A program made the position numbers and the translations under genes. Shown here one piece after another: positions 1 through 11,630 of a DNA stretch of 64,000 bases. The notes below the pieces were generated by a model. That model worked only from the letters and a program-made list of their open reading frames with translations. It searched no databases and was not told where the DNA came from. The stretch covers positions 86,527,337 through 86,591,336 of the forward strand of contig CATIUR010000004.1 in NCBI GenBank assembly GCA_949592205.1, read 5' to 3'. The stretch comes from Helichrysum umbraculigerum (taxonomy: Eukaryota; Streptophyta; Magnoliopsida; Asterales; Asteraceae). How positions within the stretch are numbered: the first letter of the stretch is position 1; each line of letters opens with the position of its first letter.

Positions 1-345
1 GGTTCTGGTTTGTGCGACGTTGGGTGCGACGTCGCAGGTAGGACTGCGACGTTGAGTATGACGTCGCTAAAGGCGACGTTTCGCAATTTAATGCGACGTA
101 GGGTGCTGCGTCGCTAATGCGACGTAGGGTGCTACGTCGCTAATGCGACGTAGGTGATTTCTGCGACGTAGGGGCTTGCGTCGCTAAGTGCGACGTGGCG
201 AGGTATTGGCGACGTTAAGGCTGACGTCGCTATATGCGACGTCGCAATTTAATGCGACGTTGTGACTGACGTCGCACTATGCGACGTCACGAGGGGTTTT
301 GCGACGTAGACGCTGACGTCGCATAAATTCTGGGCCAAATGCGAC
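1..345. repeat. GCGACGT stem-loop array in LTR
   Basis: About fifteen copies of GCGACGT or its complement ACGTCGC, spaced 10-25 bases apart and mostly alternating in orientation. Several neighbours form perfect stems, for example TGCGACGT with ACGTCGCA around 253-276. The array sits in the middle of the LTR, where other LTR families in this window carry arrays with different stem sequences. Confidence 0.8.
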
Positions 346-1224
346 GTAGCGGTCTGTTGGCCGGAAAATGTGTCGAAAATGAGTTTTTCGGTTTCCGTTC
401 GGTCCAAAACTTTTACCCAACCCTTATAGGGACATTATAAGTTGTTACAAACTACTAACAAGTGAAAACATTTAAAAACGAGAGATTTCGGGATTTGTCG
501 GAAACTTACAAAGTGTCGGATGAGAAATCCGAAAAGATAGGATGATAGATCGTGTCGCGGTGGTCGTGAATCTCTAAAAATCTTGAAGATCCGAAGTCGT
601 TTGATATGTTTATTTTGCGATTTAGTGCGTTTTTAGGAGGTGGTGTGGTTGGTGAGATAGAGAGAAAAAGGAGAGTGAGAGAGAGAAAGAAAAGAAATAA
701 ATGAAAGAAAGAAGGTGGGATTGGGAGGTTAAGCTCCCAATTTCGCCCCGCGTTTCCGCTCCGTGCGGTGTTCGTTTGCTCCGTCGTTTAAACGTTAATT
801 AATTATTTTTCATATTAATTGGTACATTTTAAATACAAATTATTACGCGATATTTTATTTTATTATTTTACAAATAAGTTTACATTTGAGTTATAAAGGT
901 AAGTTGGTTTATTTAGTTTGCGCGTTTTACATTTTAAATTGTGTAACTTTCTGATTGTACGATACGAATAAATACGAAATATTATTATAATAATATTTTT
1001 GACATAACAACGTTATACAATAAAATTTGTCACCAACGTCCATATAAAATTGAATCGAAATACATTCGATTTAAATTGCGTACGATTTAATCAAACCGCA
1101 TATTCGTATATATTCAACAATATATATATAATTCGATACATTAATTAGCCTAACCAGGAACTAATTACATGTATTAACATTCGATTAGGCACTAATCTCT
1201 AGTCCTAATTTGGCGGGTGTTACA
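1..1224 (-). mobile_element. Partial gypsy LTR, minus orientation, cut by the window edge
   Basis: The right end reads as the reverse complement of TGTAACACCCGCCAAATTAG, the start of the ~3-kb gypsy LTRs found elsewhere in the window. Further in are the shared GAACACCGCACGGA box (about 745-780), a pyrimidine-rich leader and a GTAAGT splice-donor-like site (about 510, minus strand). The left end lies outside the window. The five bases after it, TATCA (1225-1229), may be one half of a target duplication. It is a family related to, but not the same as, the LTRs of the 3040 and 18760 elements. Confidence 0.75.
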
Positions 1225-1261
1225 TATCATACTTAAAAACATGACTTTTTGCGTCACATCA
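1225..1261 (-). mobile_element. Terminal remnant of an Athila-like LTR
   Basis: The stretch ending CGTCACATCA, with TTAAAAACATGACT before it, closely matches the terminal bases of the Athila-like LTRs that end at 26039 and 35867. It would be the first ~35 bases of such an LTR in minus orientation, with the gypsy LTR at 1-1224 inserted into it. No target duplication can be tested because the other end is missing. Confidence 0.4.
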
Positions 1262-1634
1262 GCAACCCCGACTATTTATGATGCCACTTTTGGGACACTT
1301 GGATTTCTTCTGTATTACCAATCTCATTGGTTATATTTACGAAATCCCACTTTTATAAACTTGTATTTCAAAAAAAAAAAATAACCTATGTTGTGCTACA
1401 ACACTACTATTTGTACGACTTTATAAGTCGTACTCTTTGTTAATAACTTAAACTTATGGCATCTTAAATATTTATATATATGTTCTGTATGATCATATGC
1501 TCTGATACAGTGAATGCACTATTGAAACGTCAGCGCCCCCGTTGCTTAACTAATACATATATGCTTCCGCTAATAAATGATAATGCTTCCGCTAAACTAT
1601 CATTAAACACGATTACCGATTTTGGAGGTGTGAC
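1262..1634 (+). other. Unassigned stretch ending like a plus-strand gypsy LTR
   Basis: No coding potential. The end GGAGGTGTGACA, preceded by two copies of GCTTCCGCTAA and an ATTAAACACGATT stretch, has the layout of the 3' end of the plus-strand LTR at 5977 (CTTCCGCTAATCATG, then GGGGGTGCGACA). It may be the tail of a diverged LTR inserted into the minus-strand LTR that resumes at 1635. The rest is AT-rich and unassigned. Confidence 0.3.
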
Positions 1635-3039
1635 AACAACGTTTACAAAAGCCCAATAATAACAATGTTTAGAGATTATGTGGCATAACTAGGTTACAAA
1701 ATGTAGTAATGTAAAATAATCTCCTGCTGTGTATGCTGACTCGAGCTATGGGCATCCTGAACGAACAGGTCTACTGTTGTTGCGTACCTGAGAACACATG
1801 CTAAAAGGGTCAGCTAACGCTGGTGAGCTCACAGGTTTGCATATAAATATGTAAGTAAGTTGTGAACCACAAGATTTGGTAATAAGCGTTTGAAATGAAT
1901 CAAATAATGTATATGTCTGCCATGAGGTCATAGTCTGTGCTTAACGTGGGTGTTAGGATCACAATAAAGTGCCTGATCGTGGGTGCCTCCGGGCGAGTGT
2001 CTAATCCACACTCGTATGAACAAATGCTAACGTGTCCGTTTGACCAGTTAGTGCTTGCTAACCCGGACGAGGATTGTCAATCCTATATGATACAATACAC
2101 TAACATTCGCGCTACTTAAAGTATTACCAGAACTATGATCGTAGAGGACTTAAAAGTGATTAGAAAACAGCTCGTGCAGGATATAGCGAGTTTTGTACTC
2201 GTGTTCAGATGTAAAACAAGGTAAAGCATGTATTCCTACCCCTGGGTTTAAAACAGTATAAGAGGGGCTATGAGACTCACCTGAGTCTGAAGAGTTGAAG
2301 CAAATGGGGTGAAGTAAAATAGGGTGCCCGAAGACTGTAACCTGCCGGGCTTTTATAACGCGCAAGGTTACATAAAATAAGTAGGTATCGTAAAAGATAA
2401 CCTGGGCTAGTTGTTCATCTAACTAGTAATGTCCAATTGATTTGTTTTGATTGATAAATTTAAGTGTTTGAAAACGTGTACGGCCCGTTGGTGATTGTTT
2501 GTAATAATAATCTCAATCATTATCATTATGTTTTTGAAGTGTTTTACTTAGAAGTATATCCCAAAGTGTTTTAGAAGTCGTATCGTATAAGTATTTGAGG
2601 TTATACAAGTTCGACACTTAGTATAAAATAGTTTGTTAACTTTCTGTTTTTAGCGTCACTTATAGCGACACTTAGGATTTAAACGACACTCAGGAAGTGT
2701 CGCATAAAATAACAAATTCTGGTTTAGTGGCGTCACTTGTGGAAGTGACGCATAGAGGGCGGCACTTAAGGAAGTGTCGGGTGTAAGTGTCGGTATAAGG
2801 GTCATGAGTCACTAAGGCTAGTGTCGTATGAAATCGGATTTGGATTATAGGCGTCACTTAGTCAAGTGATGCTAGAAGTGTCGGTCGGGAGTGACGGATA
2901 TTGAATTTGCGGCACTTAGGCAGTGTCAGGAAAAAGGGGTTTTATGCGGCACTTATACGAGTGACGCAAAATTATGGCTTTTAGCGACACTCAGTGCGTC
3001 ACTTAAGTGACGCATTAAGTGACGCTACGCTGCACAGGT
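1635..3039 (-). mobile_element. Gypsy LTR, distal half, split by the 3040-15319 element
   Basis: This is the 3' half of a minus-strand LTR. Its reverse complement aligns by eye with the U5 side of the other LTRs: the CTCGAGTC block, the conserved TTCTCAGGTAC acceptor-like site near 1785, and the GACTCAGGTGAGTCTCA block near 2275. It resumes at 15320 after the inserted element and ends at 16262. The left end is cut at about 1635 before reaching the usual TGCGACA terminus. It is either a solo LTR or a 5' LTR, because hAT sequence rather than a polypurine tract follows its start. Confidence 0.65.
2651..3032. repeat. GCGTCACT / AGTGTCGC stem-loop array in LTR
   Basis: More than fifteen copies of an 8-10 base motif (GCGACACT, GCGTCACTT and complements) in alternating orientation, many able to pair with a neighbour. 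It continues at 15325-15345 on the other side of the inserted element. Comparable arrays lie at 19911-20160 and 54415-54655. Confidence 0.75.
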
Positions 3040-3894
3040 TGTGACACCCGACAAATTAGGGCAAAAATATTAGGTCCTAATCACTTTGTAATACGTGTAA
3101 TTAGTTTTGTAATAGGCTAATTATGTGTATCATTATAATTATGTGTATCATTATATATATATTTGAGAATACATATACACGTATGCGATTTATTTGAATC
3201 GTGCATTTTCATATCGGGCGGATCCCGATACAATAATACGGACGTTGATGAACTTTTCAATAAATAACATAAATCTATTTAGGGATTAAATAGTAGTTAT
3301 TCACATTGTATTATTATGTATTAATAATATACGATATAATGTACGTTTTATTTAAAACGTAACCAACACAAGTTAAACGTGCGAGACGCGCCAGACAAAC
3401 GAAATAAACCCAAATTATATTTTTGTAATTCATTGTTATGTATTTTGATAAAATACTTGGGTTAAAAATATTACGATTATACACGTACAAATAAAAACGT
3501 TTAAAAATGTTACACAATTAATTAAAACGTAAAACGATCGGGTAAACGAACACCGCATGGAACACAAACTTTTGGGAAAACAAAGTTGACCAAATCTGGC
3601 CATGGGGCCCACGAAAATCAACAGCCATGTATGGCTTGCCATACCCTTCAATCTCTTACAACTTACACCATACCACAACCCATTCCATCTTCATTCAATT
3701 CCACACTCCACATCTCTCTCCATTATTTTTCACCATCTCTCTCTCTCTAAAAACGGTTCTAAGAACCACCAAAAACAGCCACCTCCACCATCAAAAACCA
3801 CCATCAAAACCCCTTGGATCATCAAGCTCGTTTGGAAGGAAACGGTCACCATGCGAAGCTCTACGTCCCTTTTCGGATTTTTAAACCGACGCTC

Positions 3895-5685
3895 GTAAGT
3901 TACCGACACCTTAAAACTACTATATTATGTTTATTTACATGTTAGTATGTTCATATAACTAGAAAATGTCCAAAACATAAGTCGAATCGCATTTTAAAAC
4001 TTGAAATCTTGAGTTTTGTTTTCTGCCCAGATTTTTGTTCTCACTTCAAAAAAATTATATAAAAATCATTACAATATGAAATTAAACGTTTCTTAAGCCT
4101 AAAATGAAGTACAGGAAGTTATCTTTCCAACAAAATTAGTCTCGTGACTTTTCGACTCCGTTTACTACCCGAAAACATTTTTCTCCGGTGACATAGGTTA
4201 CTGTTCCGGCGGACAGGAATTTTCAGTAACTTCTCGGGACTATATCTCGAGTTCTAGATCTCAAAAACGTGTGAGACAACTTGGAAAATCTTCGTAATTT
4301 TGTTATCTACAAAAAGTTCTTGTTTGGCTCATTCCAGAAATACACCCATTTTTCCAGAAAATTAGATTTGTGAGAAGTAGTCTAAATTCGGACTAAACTG
4401 CACCCAGATACTTTATAAATTTTTAAAAAAATATCAAACGACCTCCAAAACTCATGAAAAAAAGTTCGGAACAATTCGATAAGGTTTGCTATTTTAAATA
4501 AAAATCACAAATTCGGATGAATAGTGAATCCGAACTTTGACTTTCGGATGAATAGTGACTTCGAACTTTGACTTTCGGATGAAAAGTAACTTTGACCCCT
4601 TGACTTTCGGATGAACAGTAGTTTTGACTCCGAAAGTCAACTTTCAGAGTTGACTTTCGTTGACTTTCGGACTTTTTTGCAAAAATCGGATTTTTGGAGT
4701 TTCGGATCAACACTTTCGGACTAAACCATACATTCGGACATACGTACATTCGGACCTTCACACTTTCGGATAAATAATCATACTTTCGGATAATAAGCAC
4801 ATTCGGACACATACGTATATACATTCGGATATATATATATACCTCCAGAAATAATATTACAAACAAATACGTACCTTTACATATGTATGAACTTTTATAA
4901 GTATACAAAATAACGAAGCACATAATAATAATACTTTGAATTATTATTACAAAAACTCACCAACGGGCCGTACACATTTTCAAAACACAATCAAACAGAC
5001 AAACAAACCAAATGTATTTGGACATTACTAGTTGTGTGATCAACTAGCATAGGTGATCTTTTAAGATACCTACTCATTATTATAACCTTGCGCGTTTAGG
5101 ACGCCCGGCAGGTTACGGTCGTTTGGGCGACATCATATCTTTGTGCACCATCATTATTTGCTATTTGCAAATGCATCAGACTCAGGTGAGTCTCATAGCC
5201 CCGACTTTTACTGTTTTTACTCCCGGGGTGAGAATACATGCTCAGATTTGTTTTACATATGAACACAAGTACAAAATTTAATATATTGACTGCATGAGTT
5301 TGTTTTCACTAATCATGAAGTCCTCCACCACATAGTTTCTTAATATGGATTTAGCGTGAATGTTAGTGTATGGTACCATATGGGATTGACAATCCCTGTC
5401 CGGGGTAGTCGCGCTACCATGACTGTGATGTCAAACGGACACATTATCATTTGTTCACACGTGTGTTGATTAGGCACATGCAGGAGGCACCTCGCTCAGG
5501 TCCTTGAATATGGATCCTGACACCCTCAGTTAAGATCGAACTATGGGCTCATGGCAGTAATATACATACTTATTTGATTGGTTTCAATTCACTATATTAA
5601 ATCTTGTGGTTCATACAATATTATTTCAACATTACATCTGTGAGCTCACCAGCTTTTAGCTGACCATTTTAGCATGTATTCTCAG
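3895..5685 (+). other. Candidate intron inside the LTR
   Basis: GTAAGT at 3895 is a consensus plant donor. TTTTAGCTGACC (branch-point-like CTGAC) lies about 22 bases before TTCTCAG at 5685. Donor and acceptor occur at equivalent places in the 3' LTR (13197-15027), both LTRs of the minus element (19056-20819, 53560-55321) and the gag-only LTRs (for example 37630-39660). This is inference from conserved signals; no transcript evidence is available. Confidence 0.4.
4500..4830. repeat. TTTCGGATGAACAGT repeat and stem array in LTR
   Basis: Tandem variants of GACTTTCGGATGAACAGT followed by CATTCGGAC-type units. GACTTTCGG at about 4600 can pair with CCGAAAGTC at about 4631, and GTCAACT with AGTTGAC just after it. 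The 3' LTR holds the same array at about 13850-14180. Confidence 0.75.
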
Positions 5686-5980
5686 GTACTCAGCAGTAGT
5701 AGGACTGCTCAGGATATTATGTAGCTCGAGTCGCATACAAACACCTGGAGATTCCCCTGCATTTCTACATTTTGTAAATTAGATATGCCTTAGAATCTCT
5801 AAAAATTAGTTACGAGCTTTAGTAAACATTACAACTTTGTAAAACTTTACATTATATTAATGTAACTTGTAAACGACGCATATAGAGTCGTTCATTATAT
5901 ATCTTGTGTGCTTTGATTTCCTTGATTAGTCGCACCCGATGTATACTTCCGCTAATCATGAATTTGGGGGTGCGACAGAT

Positions 5981-5992
5981 TGGTATCAGAGC
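5981..5992 (+). other. Primer binding site, tRNA-iMet type
   Basis: TGGTATCAGAGC begins three bases after the LTR end and matches the 3' end complement of plant initiator tRNA-Met, the usual gypsy/chromovirus primer. Confidence 0.92.
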
Positions 5993-6305
5993 CTAAGGTT
6001 ATAGTGAACTAGGTTGCATTTAGTGGGCCTAGACTATGACCGTTAGGCAGTATTTCCTTATTAGGTATGACTGGTTCAGGAATAACATCGTTCAAGTTTA
6101 ATTTAACATAGCTTGATCAACTATGTACAATTAAATAAGAATCGATGCAAGGTCTGAAACGGTTATGTTGAACAGGAATACACTAGTTGACTCTGACCAC
6201 GAGAGAAACCGGGACTTACACTTGTTTGTGCTAGACACTCTAGGCTATATGATATGGTTATATATATGGGCCTCACAATACTTACTAAACGTTCTTGCCA
6301 CAGAC

Positions 6306-7028
6306 ATGGAAGACATCCCTCCTCTAGCACCGACTGACACGAATGTAGAAGTTCAAACTTACCCAACTGTTGAGGAGTTAACCGCATTACCTCAAACTTC
6401 GACTGAACCTCTCTATTATTCCACGGGGGAGGCAAGAGTCACACGACATCAACGAAGGGGTAACAGTTCAGCTCGAGTTAGCCCTTACCACACTGGTAAC
6501 CCCTCAACCAGAGCAGACCATCCAACCTATCCACGAAAGTGGGATTGGCTACCCACAACTCTGAACACCTGGAGGTCCGAGGAAGCGATACAAGTTCCTG
6601 CTGACCCCATGGACATCTCACCGTATACACAAGAACCCATCCATCATACCGTTCCAGTGATAGCTGCTCGACTACACCGTCATGAGGCAAGACTCGAGAG
6701 CTTGGAACATGAACAATACATAGTACAAATGTACTGGTTACGCCAATCACACGACCGAATTGCATAACTTTTCCAGGAACAGGAAAGCATGACCCAAACT
6801 GTGGAAATGATTCATCAACAAGTGATTGATGACAGGAGCACTGTTGATCTCCTACAAGCCAGACTAGAAGAATGTGAACAACGCTCACAAGAAGCTGAAG
6901 ATTACTCCTGTGAATTAGTACAACGACTAGTTTTGGCAGAAGATAATGCCAGACAAGCCAGCAGACTTGCAACCACCGTGAACCACCTTATCACTCTCAT
7001 GTCACAAGTGAACTTGCGCCGAAATTAG
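6306..7028 (+). pseudogene. Extra ORF 5' of gag, coiled-coil protein, one nonsense codon
   Basis: It encodes a 240-residue protein colinear with the intact 242-aa ORF of the minus-strand element (52213-52941). I chose the ATG at 6306 because alignment with that protein begins there; an upstream in-frame ATG gives unrelated residues. The middle holds the shared segment PMDISPYTQEPIHHTVP, then RLHRHEARLESLE and a heptad-rich C-terminal half (LLQARLEECEQRSQEAE) that suggests a coiled coil. A TAA at 6765-6767 replaces a Gln codon in the relative. No zinc knuckle, protease or membrane segment is visible. It lies between the primer site and gag, where standard chromoviruses have no ORF. Function unknown. 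Confidence 0.7.
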
Positions 7029-7290
7029 AATAGTATCTATCTTGTAAATCTATCTAGCTAGCTACGTAGGACTCTAGAAATTTGTACCGATGTATAAATT
7101 CCCGACATCTTTTGTAATCCTTGCAATCATGTACCTTTTGGAAACTCATATCTTGTACTAAATCATGTTATCTAATGAAATATGATTATCACTTTGTGCT
7201 GTTGTATATTACCTCAATATATATACATATGTGATATATCATGCCTTTGTACAAATATCTCATTTATCTCTTCTCTTTGTGTTCAGCATT

Positions 7291-8757
7291 ATGCCTCCAA
7301 GACGTACGTTTAGCCAAGCTGAAGTCAATCGACTAGTTGCCCAAGGGGTAGCAAATGCTCTAGCTGCTCGGCAACAAAGTTCAGGCACTGAAGACACCAC
7401 AAACAACACCCCTCCAGCCAAACCTTGCTCGTACAAGGACTTCCTCAATTGCAAGCCTCTGAACTTCAAAGGCACCGAACGAGCTATCGGTCTACTACGG
7501 TGGATCGAAAAGATGGAATCAGTCTTCCGGATCTGTAACTGCCCAGAAGACTGAAAAGTCAAGTACTCCACCTGCACCTTCATGGATGGTGCTCTCACCT
7601 GGTGAAATACTCATATTCATACAGCGGGTATCGATGTCGCTTACCAAACACCCTGGGAAGATTTGAAGAGAATGTTGAAGGATGAATACTGTCCAAGGGA
7701 AGAGCTACAACAACTCGAGGTCGAGTTCTGGAATCTCAAGGTTCAGGGCAATGATATTGCCGATTACACAACCCGTTTTCATCAGCTGGCACTGCTGTGC
7801 CCATCAATGGTCGATCCTGAGTACAAGAGGATCGAACGTTACATCTGGGGACTTCCCCCACGTATTCAGGGTATGGTCACTGCTTCCAACTCCACGACCA
7901 TCCAAGGTGTCGTCCGTATGGCACACAATCTTATGGCTCAGGTGGTTCACCAAGAAACACCTGCTGCCACAAACACTGGTAACAACTCTGGGGATCACAA
8001 GAGAAAATGGTCCGGAACCTCCAACCAACATCAGCAATTATCAAAGAAGCCTGAAACTGTCAAGGCTTACACTTCTGGTTCTGAATCCAAGAAAGGTTAC
8101 ACTGGAAACAAACCTTTCTGCTCTAAGTGCCGCCGTTATCATGATGGTCCCTGCGGTACTCCATGTAACAAGTGTCAAAGGTATGGGCATCTGGCCAAAG
8201 ACTACAGGTCCACCAGTACCAATACCAACAACAACACCAACACCATCTCCAGCCAACCAAAAGCCTGTTTAGAGTGTGGCAACACTAGGCACTTCAGGAA
8301 TGACAGCCCAAAGCTGAAGAACAAGGGCAACAACAACAACCCAAGAGGTAGAGCCTTTGTCCTTAACTCAGGGGAAGCCCGTCAAGACCCGAATGTGGCC
8401 TCGGGTACATTCCTCCTCAACAACTTAACTGCTTCTGTTCTATTTGATACTGGCGCTGATAGAAGTTTTATATCTGATGAATTCTGTTCACTACTTGACA
8501 TCACACCTGTTGCCTTAGAAGCTAAGTATATTGTAGAACTAGCGAATGGCAAACTCATTGAAACCGATAGTGTGATACCTAATTGCACTTTAAAACTAGC
8601 CGATGAACTCTTCACCATTGATCTTATACCTGTCAAGATCGGTAGTTTCGACATCATTGTTGGAATGGATTGGTTATCCAAACACCGAGCCGAGATCGTC
8701 TGCTTTGATAAAATCGTTCGTATTCCTCTCATCACCGGTGGTACTTTAATCATATAA
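7291..8757 (+). pseudogene. gag: gag-protease region, interrupted by three stops
   Basis: The frame opens with MPPRRTFSQAEVNRLVAQ and continues to 8757 in one frame, with TGA codons at 7552-7554 and about 7603-7605 (the second in place of Trp) and a terminal TAA that is Gln in the minus relative. It shows the capsid-type retrotransposon gag domain (LLRWIEKMESVF, then CPSMVDPEYKRIERY), two CCHC-type knuckles whose last Cys is lost (Tyr and Ser instead), and an aspartic protease start FDTGADRSFI with VGMDWL downstream. Gag would package RNA and the protease would process the polyprotein. The lost knuckle cysteines and the stops show relaxed selection. Confidence 0.88.
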
Positions 8758-11630
8758 GGGGAGACCGGTGGGACGAGACTAAATATCATATCAGGTATGA
8801 AAACCCGAAAGTATTTGAGAAAGGGGTACCAGGCAATCCTCGCACATGTAATGGAGAAAAATTCGGAGGAGAAGCGACTTGAGGAAGTGCCTATTGTCCG
8901 AGACTTTTCGGAAGTCTTTCCCGAAGAACTGCCTGGTCTTCCACCAACAAGACAGGTCGAGATCTCTATCGATCTTGTGCCCGGTGCAACACCTGTGGCA
9001 CGAGAGCTCTGTATCGGTTAGCCCCATCCGAACTTCAGGAGTTATCTACTCAATTACAGGAACTCCTGGACAAAGGATTCATCCGACCGAGTTCTTCACC
9101 TTGGGGAGCTCCGGTATTGTTCGTCAAAAAGAAGGACAGTTCTTTCCGCATGTGCATCGACTACAGAGAACTGAACAAGTTAACTGTCAAGAACCGTTAT
9201 CCTTTCCCCCGCATTGATGACCTGTTTGACCAACTTCAGGGATCAAGTTTTTATTCAAAGATCGATCTACAGTCAGGATATCATCAACTCCGAGTTCGTG
9301 ACTCAGATATTCCGAAAAACAGCTTTCCGAACTCGCTATGGGCATTATGAATTTCAAGTGATGCCATTTGGTTTAACAAACGCATCGGCTGTATTCATTG
9401 ATCTTATGAATCGGGTGTGCAAACCATATCTCGACAAGTTCGTTATTGTCTTCATCGATGACATCCTCATTTATTCGCGCAACGAGCAGGAACATGCGCA
9501 ACATCTGAAAACCATCCTAGAACTACTCAAACACGAGGAGTTATTCGCCAAATTCTCCAAGTGTGAGTTCTGGATGCAAACCGTTCAATTCCTTGGACAC
9601 GTGATTGACAGTCAAGGAATTCATGTTGATCAGTCAAAAATCGAGGCCATCAAAAATTGGCAAGCGCCTACAACGCCAACCGAAGTACGCCAATTCTTGG
9701 TTCTTGCTGGGTACTATCGGATTTTCATTGAAAACTTCTCAAAAATAGCCCAACCACTCACGACACTGACTCAGAAGGAAAAGAAGTTCGACTAGACTGA
9801 TAAACAAGAATCAGCATTCCAACTGTTGAAACAAAAGCTTTGCAACACACCTATCTTATCATTACCCGAAGGCAACGATGACTTCGTGGTACACTGCGAT
9901 GCATCACACCATGGTCTCGGTTGCGTGTTGATGCAACGAGACAAGGTCATTGCCTACGCCTCCCGACATCTCAAAATTCACGAAAAGAATTACACCACCC
10001 ATCATCTCGAATTGGGAGCCGTAGTTTTGCACTCAAAATCTGGAGACACTATTTGTACGGCACTAAATGTACAATCTTCACAGATCATAAAAGTCTTCAG
10101 CACATCTTCGATCAAAAAGATCTCAACATGAGGCAACGTCGATGGGTCGAATTGTTTACCGATTATGATTGCGAGATCCGTTATCATCCAGGCAAGGAAA
10201 ATGTGGTTGCCGATGCCCTCAGTCGAAAGGAACGTGTAAAACCACTTCGAGTTCGAGCCCTCAGTATGACAATTCACAATGATCTCATCATACAAATCAT
10301 CACTGCTCAACTCGAAGCACTCAAACTTGAGAACATCAAAAACGAGTCCTTGCGTGGCATGAACCAGCAATTTGAAACCAAACCAAACGGAGCCAAGTAC
10401 TTCTTTAACCGAATCTGGTTGCCTATTTTTGGGAACCTACGAGACTTGGTGATGGATGAAGCTCACAAGTCAAAATACTCTATACATCCTGGATCTGATA
10501 AGATGTATCATGGCATCAAAGAGTTGTATTGGTGGCCAAACATGAAAGCTGACATCGCCACATATGTCGGCAAATGCCTCACTTGCTCTAAAGTCAAAGC
10601 CGAATATCAGAAACCTTCCAGCTTGCTGCAACAACCGGAAATCCCTCAGTGGAAATGGGAGCAGATCTCCATGGATTTCATCACTAAACTCCCAAAAACA
10701 TCTAGCGGTTGCGATACCATTTGGGTGATCGTAGATCGTCTCACTAAATCTGCTCATTTCCTAGCCATCAAAGAAACCGATAAAATGGAACGCCTCACAC
10801 GAATATACCTCAAGGAAATTGTATCCCGACATGGCGTTCCCATCTCGATTATCTCCGACAGGGATAGTCGTTTCACATCTCACTTTTGGCAGTCACTTCA
10901 GAAATCATTGGGTACTCGTCTGGATATGAGTACTGCATACCATCCTCAAACCAACGGCCAAAGTGAACGAACCATTCAAACACTGGAAGATATGCTACGA
11001 GCTTGCGTAGTTGACTTCGGTGGTAACTGGGAACATCATCTACCATTATGCGAGTTTTCGTACAATAACAGCTACCACACCAGTATTGGTGCTGCACCTT
11101 TCGAGGCACTGTACGGTCGTAAGTGCCGATCACCTATATGCTGGACCGAAGTGGGAGACAGCCAACTCACTGGTCCGGAGATCATACATGAAACCACAGA
11201 GAAAATCATTGGAATCCAAAACAGACTCAAAGCTGCACGTGATCGTCAGAAAAGTTATGCTGACGTGAGACGCAAACATCTCGAGTTCCAGGTTGGGGAT
11301 CGAGTACTCTTAAAAGTATCACCTTGGAAAGGTGTCATCCGTTTTAGTAAACGCGGGAAACTGAACCCCAGATACATTAGACCTTTTGAAATCCTGGAAA
11401 GGATTGGTACAGTGGCATATCGTTTGCAGCTGCCAACCGAACTCAGCAGCGTGCATCCCACATTTCACATTTCTAACCTGAAGAAATGTCTGTCTGATGA
11501 GACACTTATCATTCCTCTTGACGAAATTCATATTGATGACAAACTCCATTTCGTCGAGGAACACGTAGAAATCATGGACCGTGAGGTCAAACAGTTGAAG
11601 CAAAGTCGTATTCCCATCGTTAAAGTCCGG
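8758..11630 (+). pseudogene. pol: pol region: reverse transcriptase, RNase H, integrase (frameshifted)
   Basis: It continues the gag-protease frame. Compared with the minus-strand relative there is a 2-base gain near 9005, an extra A near 9315, a TAG at 9793-9795 and a 1-base loss near 10025. RT motifs are readable in pieces: KKKDSSFRMCIDYRELN, YEFQVMPFGLTNA and the active-site FIDDILIYS near 9460. RNase H starts at about HCDASHHGLGCVLM (9895), with TDHKSLQHIFDQK later. Integrase has HPGSDKMYHGIKELYWWP with CLTC, the core MDFITKLP, ISDRDSRFTSHF and YHPQTNGQSERTIQ, then the GPY/F-type module. The last frame runs from about 10025 into the solo LTR at 11631. Confidence 0.9.

Larger units (their letters stand above)
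3040..5977 (+). repeat. 5' LTR of the plus-strand chromovirus
   Basis: 2,938 bases, TG...CA ends. Differences from the 3' LTR include an 18-bp local duplication near 3130-3150 and the absence of a ~40-bp segment present in the 3' LTR near 13760-13798. Contains the shared GAACACCGC box (about 3548-3556), a pyrimidine-rich leader with a short ORF from 3602, a candidate intron and a stem-loop array (4500-4830). Confidence 0.93.

Noticed and set aside
5981..6000. tRNA gene suggested by GGTATCAGAGCC
   Set aside because: Only the primer-site complement is present; no cloverleaf surrounds it. The same holds at 42453, 47494 and 53249.
7260..7598. Minus-strand ORF overlapping gag (similar ones at 10873-11133, 22419-22679, 41331-41681)
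   Set aside because: Shadow of the gag or pol frame with no independent evidence of coding.
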